NCBI GenBank assembly: GCA_021775315.1
Contig: JAJFIC010000058.1
Coordinates: forward strand, 31,559 to 95,558
DNA: 64,000 bases
Source of the DNA: Paracoccaceae bacterium
Lineage (GTDB): Bacteria > Pseudomonadota > Alphaproteobacteria > Rhodobacterales > Rhodobacteraceae
Direction of reading: 5' to 3'
The notes below the pieces were generated by a model, which saw only the letters and a list, made by a program, of their open reading frames with translations, had not been told where the DNA came from and did not search any database. This document shows positions 38,803 to 48,775 of this stretch, piece after piece. Position 1 is the first letter of the stretch; each line of letters begins with the position of its first letter. The position numbers and the translations under genes were made by a program.

Positions 38803-39870
38803 TTGCCAAAACCCAGCCTGCTTATCATTTCGCTCGGCGAACTTGGGACCAACCTGTTAGAGTCAACCGCCCGATCCGGGATTTTCGACAGGATCATCGT
38901 CGCCAGCCGAAGCCAGACAAAGGCGCAAGAGCGGGCCAATAACGCCCTCATAGGTGCCGGGATCGAGGGGTTTTCCCCGAAGATCGAGGCCATATCGCTG
39001 GATGTGGCAGACCCCGACGCCTTCAGGCAACTCAAACAACTTAACCCGGATTATATCTTCACGGCCCCGTCCCTGTTGCCGTGGTGGAAGCTCGACAACA
39101 GCCATGCCCACCTGCCCTTTGCAACCTTCACCGCACTGCACCTGTCCCTGATGGCCCGGTTTCGCGATCTGATCGCGCAGGCTGACACGGGTGCGACATG
39201 GATCGGGGCGTCGTTTCCGGATGTCATTAACGCAGTGCTCAATCGCACGGGATTTGGCCCTGATTGCGGCATCGGCAACGTTCAGGAACCCCTACCGAAA
39301 ATACAGGCCGCCGTCGCGCAACGCCTGAACTGTCTGCCTCAAGACGTTCAGATACATTTGGTTGCCCAGCACGCGTTTGAATATTTTGTGCTGAATGCGG
39401 ACCGCGCCGACGTCCTGCCGCCATACCTTTTGCAGGCCAGCGTGGATGGGCGAGACGTTTCGGACATAGCCCACGAGATGCTGACCGAACCGTTTCCATT
39501 CCCGTATGATTTGCATTTCAACCGGGTGACAGCCTCGGCCGGATTGATGGCGCTTAGGGCGCTGACCTCAGACACACCCACGCCGCTGCACCTGCCGGGT
39601 ATTGGCAAACTGATCGGCGGGTATCCGGTTTTGGCCAGCCGTTCGGGCATCACACTTGATCTGCCGGATGAATGGTCACTGGATCAGGCCGTGGCAGTCA
39701 ACGAAGCCTCATTGAAATGGGACGGTATTGAAATGGTCACCCCTGACGGCACAATCGTGTTTACCGAACAAACCTGCGAGGCGTTGTTTGGCCTGTTGGG
39801 GCGAAAGGTCGACACACTTACCATCGCAAACGCCCAAGAGCAGGCCAAGGCCCTGTTATCCGCTCTTTAA
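38803..39870 (+). CDS. Rossmann-fold NAD(P)-binding protein, saccharopine-dehydrogenase-like
   Basis: About 355 residues. The N-terminus has a Rossmann beta-alpha-beta (SLLIISLGELGTNLLESTA, then IIVASRSQTKAQ) with a phosphate-loop-like GELG rather than the usual GxGxxG, and an acidic DVADPDAF segment as in saccharopine-dehydrogenase-like proteins. The rest is not recognised. The start is a TTG at MPKPSLLI, spaced 8 bases from AAGGA; a TTG 8 codons earlier is less likely. Placed between a ureohydrolase and an aminotransferase, it probably oxidises or reduces an amino or imino acid. Function unproven. Confidence 0.6.
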   Translation: MPKPSLLIISLGELGTNLLESTARSGIFDRIIVASRSQTKAQERANNALIGAGIEGFSPKIEAISLDVADPDAFRQLKQLNPDYIFTAPSLLPWWKLDNSHAHLPFATFTALHLSLMARFRDLIAQADTGATWIGASFPDVINAVLNRTGFGPDCGIGNVQEPLPKIQAAVAQRLNCLPQDVQIHLVAQHAFEYFVLNADRADVLPPYLLQASVDGRDVSDIAHEMLTEPFPFPYDLHFNRVTASAGLMALRALTSDTPTPLHLPGIGKLIGGYPVLASRSGITLDLPDEWSLDQAVAVNEASLKWDGIEMVTPDGTIVFTEQTCEALFGLLGRKVDTLTIANAQEQAKALLSAL

Positions 39871-39916
39871 CCCACACAGCATCAAAATCTCCGCGCCAAG
39901 TTGAAAGGCATCCAAA

Positions 39917-41248
39917 ATGCAAACCGAAACATCAAAGCACCTGTTTGACCGCGCGATGGAGGTTCTGGTTGAAGGATGCAGCTCCGCATCCCGTGGGCCG
40001 ATGAACTATAAACCTTACCCAAACTATATGCGCGAAGGCAAAGGCGCACGGATCTGGGATGTTGACGGAAATGAATTCATCGACTGGCAATTGTCCTTTG
40101 GCTGCCTGCCTTTGGGCCACGCCCATCCCAAAATTGTCGAAATTGTTCAGGAAAAGGTCGCCGGCGGCACCCATTTCGCCACAGCGCTTGAGGTCGAGGT
40201 GGAAACCGCCGAACTGATGGTCAGCATGTTGCCCCATGTCGACAAAGTGCGCTTTGCCAACACCGGAACCGAGGCCTGCATGACCGGCGTTCGCATGGCG
40301 CGCGGCATCACCGGCAAACGAAAAGTGCTGAAGTTTGAAGGGCATTACCACGGCTGGTATGACGGGCTGCTGGTCAGCACCAATCCACAACTCGTGACCA
40401 CGCTGGGGCACCCGAACGACCCCGTGCGCATCCCTGATAGCTCCGGTCTGACACCCGGGTCGTGGGAAGACACGCTGGTTTGTGTCTGGAACGACGCAGA
40501 GGCACTTGAGCGTGTTCTGCACGCGCATGGCCGTGATATTGCCTGCGTGGTCATGGAAGGCGTGATGTCCAATATGGGTGTAATCCCGCCGAAACCGGGA
40601 TACCTCAAGCGGGCGCAGGAATTGTGCCGGGCATATAACGTCCTGTTCTATCTGGATGAAACCGTGACGGGCTTTCGCGTTGCGCCCGGTGGTGCTGCCG
40701 AACTTTATGACCTGCAACCGGATATCGTGACCTATGGCAAAGCACTCGGTCAGGGGTTTCCGGTGGCCGCCATTGCCGGGCCGGATCACATCATGGAAAG
40801 CATCGAATATGGCAAAGTCCTGCATTACGGCAGCCACAACGCGCCGCGTCTGGGCCTGTACGCTGCCAAGACAATGCTCACGGAAATGACCCGCGACAAC
40901 AATGCAGGTTTTTGCAAAATCGCAGATATCGGCGAACAAATGACCACCCGGCTTAACCAAGCGGCCCGCGACACCGGCCAGAACATGCGGGTGCAGAATG
41001 TCGGCTCGATGTTCCATCCGGTTTTCACAGACCTTGACGCGATCACCAGCTACCGCGAGTTTTGCGCGACCGTAGATTTGGATAAATACGGCACCTTTTC
41101 GCAATTGATGCGCGATCAGGGCATCTTTTTTTCCGGCAACAAAATCCTGCACAACCTTAGCTGCACTGAACACACCCAGTCAGACATCGACCTGTCGGTC
41201 GAGGCGGCGGGTAACGCGCTGGAACAGATGGGCAAGGCTGGAACGTGA
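39917..41248 (+). CDS. Class III PLP aminotransferase, GSA-aminomutase-like
   Basis: 443-residue PLP enzyme related to glutamate-1-semialdehyde aminomutase and omega-aminotransferases. Visible motifs are FANTGTEACMTGVRMAR (phosphate binding), FEGHYHGWYDG, YLDETVTGFR (Asp that contacts the pyridine nitrogen) and the Schiff-base lysine in TYGKALGQGFPVAAIAG at about residue 274. GAAAGG lies upstream. Its place after ureohydrolase and Rossmann genes argues for an amino-acid catabolic aminotransferase rather than the haem-pathway HemL. Substrate not determined. Confidence 0.8.
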   Translation: MQTETSKHLFDRAMEVLVEGCSSASRGPMNYKPYPNYMREGKGARIWDVDGNEFIDWQLSFGCLPLGHAHPKIVEIVQEKVAGGTHFATALEVEVETAELMVSMLPHVDKVRFANTGTEACMTGVRMARGITGKRKVLKFEGHYHGWYDGLLVSTNPQLVTTLGHPNDPVRIPDSSGLTPGSWEDTLVCVWNDAEALERVLHAHGRDIACVVMEGVMSNMGVIPPKPGYLKRAQELCRAYNVLFYLDETVTGFRVAPGGAAELYDLQPDIVTYGKALGQGFPVAAIAGPDHIMESIEYGKVLHYGSHNAPRLGLYAAKTMLTEMTRDNNAGFCKIADIGEQMTTRLNQAARDTGQNMRVQNVGSMFHPVFTDLDAITSYREFCATVDLDKYGTFSQLMRDQGIFFSGNKILHNLSCTEHTQSDIDLSVEAAGNALEQMGKAGT

Positions 41249-41405
41249 CCCCCAACCATGCGCAGTGTTTTGCTGACGTTCACCACAACGCTGCCCGAAC
41301 GAACAAATCGACTGAGGCAATGTGGACCAAATGCCAAGTGGTCCTTTCCTGCCGGAAGGCGTAAACTTGCCTCAAACCTAGGCTTCATATCGGTCCAGAG
41401 TCCCA

Positions 41406-42113
41406 ATGCGCGAACCAATCTTTCATACGGAAAAAGTCACCAAAGTCTATGACACCGGTGAGGTAAAGGTTTTTGCCCTGCGCGGCGTTGACCTTGATCT
41501 GTTCGAGGGTGAGATGACCGTGCTTTTGGGCGCTTCGGGCAGCGGTAAATCAACGCTGCTGAATATTCTGGGCGGGCTTGATCATGCCACCGAAGGGCGC
41601 GTGTTCTTCAAAGACATGGAATTGACGGCGATGAATGATCGCGAATTGACGGCCTATCGACGCAATCACGTTGGCTTTGTCTTTCAGTTTTACAATCTGG
41701 TGCCCAGCCTGACGGCGCGGGAAAACGTTGCCCTTGTGACCGAGATTTCCCCAGACCCGATGCGCCCCGAAATGGCGCTTGAACTTGTTGGTCTGACCAA
41801 CCGCATGGATCATTTCCCGGCTGAGCTTTCCGGCGGCGAACAACAGCGCGTGGCGATTGCCCGGGCCATCGCTAAGCGCCCCGAAGTGTTGTTCTGCGAC
41901 GAACCGACCGGCGCGCTGGACAGCAAAACCGGGGTTCAGGTGCTTGAAGCATTAGATCAGGTGAACCGGGAACTGGGCACGACCACCGCCGTGATCACCC
42001 ATAACGCAGATATTCGGAAAATGGCCCATCGGGTGATTTTCTTTGCTGACGGTCAGATCAGCGAAGTGCGGGTGAACGAAACCCGCCTTAAGCCACACGA
42101 GATTGACTGGTAG
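41406..42113 (+). CDS. ABC transporter ATP-binding protein (MacB/LolD type)
   Basis: 235-residue ATPase with Walker [10 protein letters not shown] (42-50), signature [14 protein letters not shown] (from 141) and Walker B VLFCDEP (161-167). This type energises FtsX-like permeases in export or lipoprotein release. It begins a three-gene operon with a permease and a membrane-fusion protein, five bases from the permease. The 157-base gap before it (41249-41405) shows no gene. Confidence 0.92.
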   Translation: MREPIFHTEKVTKVYDTGEVKVFALRGVDLDLFEGEMTVLLGASGSGKSTLLNILGGLDHATEGRVFFKDMELTAMNDRELTAYRRNHVGFVFQFYNLVPSLTARENVALVTEISPDPMRPEMALELVGLTNRMDHFPAELSGGEQQRVAIARAIAKRPEVLFCDEPTGALDSKTGVQVLEALDQVNRELGTTTAVITHNADIRKMAHRVIFFADGQISEVRVNETRLKPHEIDW

Positions 42114-42118
42114 ATACG

Positions 42119-44482
42119 ATGAAGGTCCTCGACCGCAAAATGCTCCGCGATTTTGTGCGCCTCTGGGCGCAGTCGCTGGCCATTGCGTTGGTGCTTGGCT
42201 GCGGTGTGGCCAGCTTTGTCCTTAGCTACGGCGTCAAACTATCGCTGACGGAAACCCAGTCGACGTTTTACGAACGCAATCGTTTCGCTGATATCTGGGC
42301 CTCGGCAACCCGTGCGCCCAATAGTCTGATCACGCAGATCGAGCGCATCAAAGGCGTCGTTATTGCTGAACCCCGGATTTCCCAATTCGCCATTCTGGAT
42401 GTTGAAGGGCTTAGCGAACCAGCCGCCGCCAAAATGATTGCGCTGCCGAAATCCGGCAATTCGGTGCTGAACATGCCAAGCGTCACATTGGGGCGGATGC
42501 CATCCCCCAATCGCACTGACGAAATTCTGGTTTCCGAAAACTTCGCCACCTCCAACGGCTTTGCTCTTGGGGATACGGTTGTGGCCACGCTTAACGGGCA
42601 AAAGCGGGTTTTGCGGATCGTCGGCACGGCCTTGTCGCCTGAGTTTATTTATCTGCTTGGCCCCGGCAGCATGATGCCTGACGATCGGCGGTTTGGCGTG
42701 ATCTGGATGGACCGCGACACGCTGGCCGCCGCCTTCGATCTGGAAGGCGCGTTTAACGAGGTCACGCTGAAACTGGCGTTGGGGGCCAACGAAAACAAGG
42801 TGAAAGACGCGCTTGAAACCCTGCTTGCACCCTACGGCGGCACTGGCCCTTATGGCCGCACGGCACAAACCTCGCACGTGTTTCTTGATGCCGAACTGGA
42901 CCAGCTGGACACCATGAGCCGCATTTTGCCGCCGCTGTTTTTCATCATTTCAGCCTTTCTGGTCAATATGGTGATTGGTCGGCTGATCGCACTTGAACGC
43001 GAACAGATCGGCCTGTTCAAAGCCGTTGGCTACACCAACAGCCAAGTCGCCTGGCACTATGTCAAAATTGCAATCGGCATCGGGGTGTTTGGCACCGTCA
43101 TGGGCTGGGGAGTCGGCGCTTGGGCCGGGCATGGGTTAAGCAAGCTTTATGCGCAGTTTTTCCATTTTCCCTATCTGATCTACGTCACCAGCCCGAACAC
43201 TTATATATTGTCTGGCGCAGCAGGGATCGCAGCCGCCATCCTTGGCGCGTTACAGTCAGTTTTGCGCACCACAAAACTGTCGCCTGCCGTTGCCATGTCA
43301 CCCCCTGCACCCGTCAGGTTCCGGCAAAATCTGTTTGACAAGTTTGTCCATATGCTGGGCGCGCGCCAAACGGTGATGATGATCCTACGCTCGATCACCC
43401 GCTGGCCCATGCGCGCCGCTTTAACCGTGCTTGGCGTGTCCTTATCGGGTGCGATCCTGATTTCAACGCTGTTCATGTTCGACGCCCTTGATGAAATTCT
43501 GGACACGTCGTTCTTTCAGGCCAACCGACAGCAGGCGACGATCACGCTGACCGGGAACAAACCTTATGCCATTCTGGAAGACGCGTTAAACCTGCCGGGG
43601 GTTATGCGCAGCGAAGGCTTGCGATCCGTTCCTGCGCGCCTACGCAACGGGCATCTGGAAAAACTGATCGGGATCGAAGGGCGTGCGCCCGGAATGGACC
43701 TTTCGCGGGTGCTTAATGCTGAAAACGGTGCGGTGGTACTGCCCGACAAAGGCATCATTCTAAGCGGAACCCTTGCCGAGTCGCTGGGCGTCACGGTCGG
43801 TGACATGCTGGAAATCGAGGTGCTTGAAGGTCAGCGCGAGACGTATTTCGTGCCGATAACGGCGATCATCGAACAATATTTCGGCCTTGGCGCTTATATG
43901 AACCTTGGCTATCTCAGCGCGCTGTTGCAACAAGCACCGCAGGTCAACGCCATCAATATTTCGCTCGACGAAAACCAGCTTGATGCGCTGTACGATGCGG
44001 TAAAAGACACCCCCGGCATTGCCGGTCTGGTGCTGTGGAAACAGATCCGGCAGTCCTTTAACGACACCATTGCCGAAAACTCGGGCATGACCACGACCAT
44101 TTATGCGCTGGTGGCCAGCTTGATTGTCGTCGGCGTGGTCTATAATTCCGCCCGGATACAGCTTTCTGAACGGGCACGTGAACTGGCCAGCCTCAGGATA
44201 CTTGGCTTCACCAAGGGCGAGGTTTCATTCATCTTGCTTGGTGAACTGATGCTTCTGACCCTTATCGCCATCCCCCTTGGCTTTGTCATTGGCCGGTTCT
44301 TCGCCTTTCTGATCGTCTCGGGGTTTTCCAGCGATCTTTACACCATCCCGCTGGTCATCAATAACGCCACCTATGGTTTCTCTGGCGTGGTTGTGTTTGT
44401 GGCCTCGCTGGCCTCTGCCTTATTGGTGCGTCGCAGGATCAACCGGCTCGACCTAATCTCCGTCATGAAAACGAGGGAATAA
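42119..44482 (+). CDS. FtsX-like ABC permease, double-module type
   Basis: 787-residue inner-membrane protein with two FtsX modules: one N-terminal helix (LAIALVLGCGVASFVLSYG) and periplasmic domain, three helices at about 275-390, then a repeat of this plan ending with helices at about 660-775. Such duplicated permeases form the DevC/LolE-like exporter group. It works with the ATPase before it and the periplasmic adaptor two bases after it. Confidence 0.88.
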   Translation: MKVLDRKMLRDFVRLWAQSLAIALVLGCGVASFVLSYGVKLSLTETQSTFYERNRFADIWASATRAPNSLITQIERIKGVVIAEPRISQFAILDVEGLSEPAAAKMIALPKSGNSVLNMPSVTLGRMPSPNRTDEILVSENFATSNGFALGDTVVATLNGQKRVLRIVGTALSPEFIYLLGPGSMMPDDRRFGVIWMDRDTLAAAFDLEGAFNEVTLKLALGANENKVKDALETLLAPYGGTGPYGRTAQTSHVFLDAELDQLDTMSRILPPLFFIISAFLVNMVIGRLIALEREQIGLFKAVGYTNSQVAWHYVKIAIGIGVFGTVMGWGVGAWAGHGLSKLYAQFFHFPYLIYVTSPNTYILSGAAGIAAAILGALQSVLRTTKLSPAVAMSPPAPVRFRQNLFDKFVHMLGARQTVMMILRSITRWPMRAALTVLGVSLSGAILISTLFMFDALDEILDTSFFQANRQQATITLTGNKPYAILEDALNLPGVMRSEGLRSVPARLRNGHLEKLIGIEGRAPGMDLSRVLNAENGAVVLPDKGIILSGTLAESLGVTVGDMLEIEVLEGQRETYFVPITAIIEQYFGLGAYMNLGYLSALLQQAPQVNAINISLDENQLDALYDAVKDTPGIAGLVLWKQIRQSFNDTIAENSGMTTTIYALVASLIVVGVVYNSARIQLSERARELASLRILGFTKGEVSFILLGELMLLTLIAIPLGFVIGRFFAFLIVSGFSSDLYTIPLVINNATYGFSGVVVFVASLASALLVRRRINRLDLISVMKTRE

Positions 44483-44484
44483 TC

Positions 44485-45699
44485 ATGTCACTTTCATTCC
44501 GACAAATTGGCCTTTGGGCCGTGGTTGCAGCATTGGCTGTGGGCGCTTTATATGTCGCCTTTCGCCCTCAGGCCGTTCCGGTTGATTTGTCCAAGGCCGT
44601 CGTGGCCCCGATGGAGGTCACAATCGGTGCCGACGGTATTTCGCGCATCCGCAACGTGTTTGAAGTGTCGGCACCCGTTTCAGGAATGGTTCAACGCAGC
44701 CCGGTTAAGGCCGGGGATGTGGTGCTGGCAGGCGACACACTGGTCGCGGTGATCGTGCCGGGCCAGCCCGCGTTTTTGGACGAAAGAAGCCGCCAACAGG
44801 CCGAGGCAGCGGTGCGCGAAGCCGAGGCCGCCTTACGTTTATCCGAGGCCAACATCGCCGCCGCACAAGCCAATTACGAATATGTGCGTGACCAGTATGA
44901 CCGGGCCGTGCAACTGGAAAGAACCGGAAATCTGACCACGAGCAAACTTGATGAAGCCCGGCTTTTACTGGAAAAAGCCCGCACAGCCGTGGTGTCCGCC
45001 CTGTCCGAACGATCCCTGCGCCAAAGCACTGTAGATCGGGCCAAAGCAACCCTGATCGGGCCGGAATCACCGGAATTGTCTGGCCTGAACACCTGTTGCG
45101 TGGAAATCGTGGCTCCGGTTGACGGCTCGGTCCTAAGCGTGGTTTCCGCCAGCGAACGATTGGTTCCCGCAGGTGCTGCATTGCTGAAAATCGGCAACCC
45201 ACAGGACCTTGAAATTGTGGTGGACCTGTTGTCGGGCGATGCGGTTGGCCTGCCGGAAAACGCGGTGGCCTATGTGGAACGCTGGGGCGGCGAAACGGTG
45301 TTGTCTGCCGAGGTGAAACAGATTGAACCGGCAGCCTTTACCAAAATCTCAGCCCTTGGGATATCGGAACAAAGGGTTCGGATCCTGCTGGATTTCACAT
45401 CCGATTTGACCGCGCGCAAGGGTATGGGCGACGGCTTTCAGGTATTTGTTCGCATCATAGAATGGCGAGGCGACGACATCCTGCAAGTGCCGATCAGCTC
45501 ATTATTCCGCGACGACGGGGATTGGGCCGTCTTCAAAGTGGTCGACGGGATCGCGGTAAAAAGCCCGGTAGAAATCGGCCACCGCAACGCATCGGTCAGC
45601 GAAGTGTTGGGCGGCATAAAGGCGGGTGACGTTGTCATCACCCATCCCAGCGACAAGGTGCTGGATGGCGTGGCTGTGGTGAACCGGCAGGATTTGTAG
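44485..45699 (+). CDS. HlyD-type periplasmic adaptor of ABC exporter
   Basis: 404-residue membrane-fusion protein: N-terminal anchor (LWAVVAALAVGALYVAF), lipoyl/barrel half-motifs (VSAPVSGMVQRSPVKAGDVVLAGDTLVAVI and VAPVDGSVLSVVS) flanking an alpha-helical hairpin with coiled-coil Ala/Glu pattern at about residues 95-190. It would link the inner-membrane pump to an outer-membrane channel; no TolC homologue is encoded nearby. Substrate unknown. Confidence 0.88.
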   Translation: MSLSFRQIGLWAVVAALAVGALYVAFRPQAVPVDLSKAVVAPMEVTIGADGISRIRNVFEVSAPVSGMVQRSPVKAGDVVLAGDTLVAVIVPGQPAFLDERSRQQAEAAVREAEAALRLSEANIAAAQANYEYVRDQYDRAVQLERTGNLTTSKLDEARLLLEKARTAVVSALSERSLRQSTVDRAKATLIGPESPELSGLNTCCVEIVAPVDGSVLSVVSASERLVPAGAALLKIGNPQDLEIVVDLLSGDAVGLPENAVAYVERWGGETVLSAEVKQIEPAAFTKISALGISEQRVRILLDFTSDLTARKGMGDGFQVFVRIIEWRGDDILQVPISSLFRDDGDWAVFKVVDGIAVKSPVEIGHRNASVSEVLGGIKAGDVVITHPSDKVLDGVAVVNRQDL

Positions 45700-45717
45700 C
45701 GCGCCCTGCGCCTTGGT

Positions 45718-46602
45718 TTACGCGATCAACCCCTCGCTCATGCTGCCACCCGGCTGGGTGAAATGACTGCCTTGGCTGGAATAGGTTGCCGGCAGGCGCA
45801 GGAATTTGGAGTAGGTTCTGATCGTCCATGATACAGGACCACGAAAGAAATAATTCTCGGGCACCGCGACCTTGTCGATGTCTTTTTTGTATTTCTGCGC
45901 CGTGCCTTTCGCCAGATGAAACTGCAACTCGCTGCTGTTTTCAAATGTCTCATGGATAATCAGGGCGTCTTGGCCGATCACTTGATAGACTTCAAACCGC
46001 AGCAGACCTTTTTCGATTGAATGTGCATCCGTGCCAACCCGCTGCCACCAGTATTTCAGCGCCGCCAGCCCGTCTGGATTTCCCGGCTTGCAGGTCCATT
46101 TGGCCGTGACGTTGATCGCTGTGGCCGGGTCGGGCCGTTTGTAATCGTCTTTGACATAGCCAAACAGCAGCTCACCAAACGCCACCGGAACGTTTCTGGT
46201 GTTCAGCGCGTCCTGAACAGCCGCAGGCAGGCTCGCCCCCCGGACAAGATGCAGTTGTGGTTTCGCAACCTTGGTCAACGCCGCCATATGCTGACTGGCG
46301 GTTGTCGAAAAATAATGCGCAAGCGCGTCGGGGCTTTTAAAAATGTGGTTCACAAGCACCGCATCCTCGCTAACGGCGTGGTTAATTTCTGTACTCAGAA
46401 CACCCGCATCGCCTTTGGCACCTTTATGAATATCTTCCCACTCCTTCAGCATTTCTTTTGAATCCGCTGATTTTGTGAAAAACCCACCGGGTTTGGCTGG
46501 AACCCATTTGCCGGTGATGCTGGTCTCTGGCCCTATCTGCGACGGTTCCGCCAGAAAGGGCGGCAGCGGCTCGGCTGGTATGGCGGCGTTCTGAACGTTC
46601 AT
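45718..46602 (-). CDS. Two-domain ABM-like (dimeric alpha/beta barrel) protein
   Basis: 294-residue protein with two tandem ferredoxin-like domains resembling antibiotic-biosynthesis-monooxygenase folds. The repeated element is VLVNHIFKSPDALAHYFS in the first and ALIIHETFENSSELQFHLA in the second, each followed by a Lys-rich helix. No signal peptide. It is controlled by a promoter containing a TetR-type palindrome and is divergent from a TetR gene. ABM domains often act on quinones or reactive carbonyls, but no catalytic residue can be assigned here. Confidence 0.65.
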   Translation of the reverse strand: MNVQNAAIPAEPLPPFLAEPSQIGPETSITGKWVPAKPGGFFTKSADSKEMLKEWEDIHKGAKGDAGVLSTEINHAVSEDAVLVNHIFKSPDALAHYFSTTASQHMAALTKVAKPQLHLVRGASLPAAVQDALNTRNVPVAFGELLFGYVKDDYKRPDPATAINVTAKWTCKPGNPDGLAALKYWWQRVGTDAHSIEKGLLRFEVYQVIGQDALIIHETFENSSELQFHLAKGTAQKYKKDIDKVAVPENYFFRGPVSWTIRTYSKFLRLPATYSSQGSHFTQPGGSMSEGLIA

Positions 46603-46644
46603 GTTGACCCTCTTTTATCATTGCTGTTGCAGCTTGGCTGCCAT

Positions 46645-46673
46645 TATTGAACCGTTCAGTCCATAAATGTCAA
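46645..46673 (-). promoter_or_regulatory. Promoter with TetR-type operator
   Basis: On the minus strand TTGACA (46668-46673) is followed after 17 bases by TCAATA (46645-46650). A perfect palindrome TGAAC-C-GTTCA (46648-46658) overlaps the -10 region, a position suited to repression by the divergently encoded TetR protein. Confidence 0.6.
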
Positions 46674-46725
46674 GAATTTTCGACTGTGCGTTCCAATTAT
46701 AAAAAGATGCGCTTATATAAGATCC

Positions 46726-47337
46726 ATGAGCATCACCGAAAACACACAGACCCAATCCCGGGGCCGCCCGCGCGAGTTTGACGAGCAAGCCGCACTTGAT
46801 GCGCTGACAGGCCTGTTCTGGCAAAAAGGATACGAGGCCACGTCGATGACCGACATCGTTCGGGTCAGCGGCGTTAACAAATCAAGCCTCTATAACGCCT
46901 ATGGATCGAAACAAGGCCTGTTTCGGTTCGTGCTAAACCGATATGTGGAAAGACGAATGGCGGCCTTGGCGGAATTGGCCGAAACCAGCAGCGGCCCCGG
47001 AATGGCACCCCTACATTCGTTTCTGGATGCGATGCGCGAATTCGGGCGCGCCGGATGCCTGGCCGTCAACACCTCCACAGAATTGGGCACATCCGATCCT
47101 GCGGTCGTTTCGCTGGCGCAGGATTACAGGGACCGCACGCGGGGTTCATTGCGCAAAATCGTGGCCGTTGTTTCCAAAAACAGCGGCCTCGCCCCCAACC
47201 TCGTTGAAACGCGCACCGACATGCTGCTGGCCTTTCTGTTGGGGTTTTCCGTCACGGTGCGCGGCGGGGCTGGCAACGACGAGGTTGATCGGTTCATTCA
47301 GGCGGCCCATGACACAGTGAACAGCTGGCAAACCTGA
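46726..47337 (+). CDS. TetR-family transcriptional regulator
   Basis: 203-residue repressor: N-terminal helix-turn-helix (ATSMTDIVRVSGVNKSSLYNAYGSKQGLF at about 37-65) and a helical ligand domain containing GCLAVNTSTELG, typical of regulators near oxidoreductase genes. It probably controls the divergent ABM-like gene through the palindrome at 46648-46658 and may regulate itself. Confidence 0.88.
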   Translation: MSITENTQTQSRGRPREFDEQAALDALTGLFWQKGYEATSMTDIVRVSGVNKSSLYNAYGSKQGLFRFVLNRYVERRMAALAELAETSSGPGMAPLHSFLDAMREFGRAGCLAVNTSTELGTSDPAVVSLAQDYRDRTRGSLRKIVAVVSKNSGLAPNLVETRTDMLLAFLLGFSVTVRGGAGNDEVDRFIQAAHDTVNSWQT

Positions 47338-47433
47338 CCGGCGATCATTTCACCCTTCGCGCATCCCTTGCGCTGTCAGCCATTTTCGGCGACAGAATGG
47401 GCGGTACGGAACCTGCTGAATTTCGGAGCATGC

Positions 47434-48678
47434 ATGTCGCCACAGGCACACCCTTTTTCGATCATGACCAAACCGATAGGCCCGCGCTGCAATATTGATT
47501 GCACGTATTGTTATTACCTCGAAAAGGAAAAGCTGTACCCGTCGGAAAAGAAATTCCGCATGTCGGGCGAGGTTTTGGAAAGCTATATCAGGCAGTTGAT
47601 CGAAACTTCGGTTGAGGCTGGCATGCGCGAAGTTCCGTTTGCCTGGCAAGGCGGCGAACCAACGATGCTGGGCGTCGATTATTTTCGCGACATCGTCGCT
47701 TTGCAGAAGAAACATGCACCGCAGGGCATTGCAATCTCAAACGCTTTTCAGACCAACGGAACCCTTCTGGATGACAATTGGGGCGCGTTCCTTAAGGATA
47801 ACCAGTTTCTGGTGGGGCTCAGCATAGATGGTCCTAAAAAAGTGCATGATCGCTATAGGGTTGACCGGGCCGGGCGGCCGACCTTTGAGGCAGTGATGCG
47901 CGGGCTGGAAGTACTGAAACGGTTTGAGGTTGATCATAACGCCTTATGCACAGTTCACCGCGCCAATAGCGGCAAAGGGAAAGAGACTTATGCTTTCCTG
48001 AAAGGGGCCGGGTTCGATTATCTTCAGTTCATTCCAATCGCTGAACGCAATGGTGCAGACGGCCTTGCCGGTGCGCCGCAAGTGGACATGGACCCCGGCA
48101 ACAGCGTCACGGAATGGAGCGTCAGTCCCCGCGCCTATGGCAAGTTTCTGTGCGATATTTTCGACACTTGGTTCCGCAAAGACATCGGCAAAGTTTTCGT
48201 CCAGTTCTTCGATGTGCAGGTCGGGCTGTGGCTGGATGGGCGGTCATCGCTTTGCATTTTTGCTGAAACCTGCGGCAACGGGTTGGCGCTGGAACATGAT
48301 GGCAGCCTTTATTCCTGCGATCACTACGTCTACCCGGAATACCGGCTGGGCCGAATAACCGACACGCCGCTGCGCGACATGCTGTGGACCGACCGACAGG
48401 CAGACTTTGGTCAAGACAAGCGCGATAGTCTGACCGCGCAATGCCAGTCCTGCGCATTTCGGTTTGCTTGCAATGGCGGATGCCCAAAGCACCGTTTTGC
48501 CACCGCACGGGATGGCGAGGCAGGGCACAATTATTTCTGCGAAAGCTACACGATGTTCTTTCAGCACGCGGGTGACAGGCTCAAAGAAATGACCCGTTTG
48601 ATTGCGCGCGGTTTACCTGCGGCGCAAGCGGCGGAACGCAAACAGCCCAGCGTCGGTCCGGGTCGCGCCTTTGGGTGA
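47434..48678 (+). CDS. Anaerobic-type sulfatase-maturating enzyme (radical SAM)
   Basis: 414-residue radical-SAM/SPASM enzyme that converts an active-site Cys or Ser of sulfatases to formylglycine. The SAM cluster is CNIDCTYC (Cys19, Cys23, Cys26); WQGGEPTMLG follows; auxiliary clusters come from the C-terminal cysteines, including CQSCAFRFACNGGCPKHRF and CESYTMFF. The ATG at MSPQAHPFSIMTKPIGPRCN has GGAG upstream. A sulfatase gene follows 97 bases later, its evident substrate. Confidence 0.93.
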   Translation: MSPQAHPFSIMTKPIGPRCNIDCTYCYYLEKEKLYPSEKKFRMSGEVLESYIRQLIETSVEAGMREVPFAWQGGEPTMLGVDYFRDIVALQKKHAPQGIAISNAFQTNGTLLDDNWGAFLKDNQFLVGLSIDGPKKVHDRYRVDRAGRPTFEAVMRGLEVLKRFEVDHNALCTVHRANSGKGKETYAFLKGAGFDYLQFIPIAERNGADGLAGAPQVDMDPGNSVTEWSVSPRAYGKFLCDIFDTWFRKDIGKVFVQFFDVQVGLWLDGRSSLCIFAETCGNGLALEHDGSLYSCDHYVYPEYRLGRITDTPLRDMLWTDRQADFGQDKRDSLTAQCQSCAFRFACNGGCPKHRFATARDGEAGHNYFCESYTMFFQHAGDRLKEMTRLIARGLPAAQAAERKQPSVGPGRAFG

Positions 48679-48775
48679 CCATGCTGCTACATCGCCCGAC
48701 ACGTCTCCAAGCCTTGCAAAACTTCCATTTCTGGCGTCCAACTTGGCGGAACAACCCCTGCTTTAGAGGTGTAAA

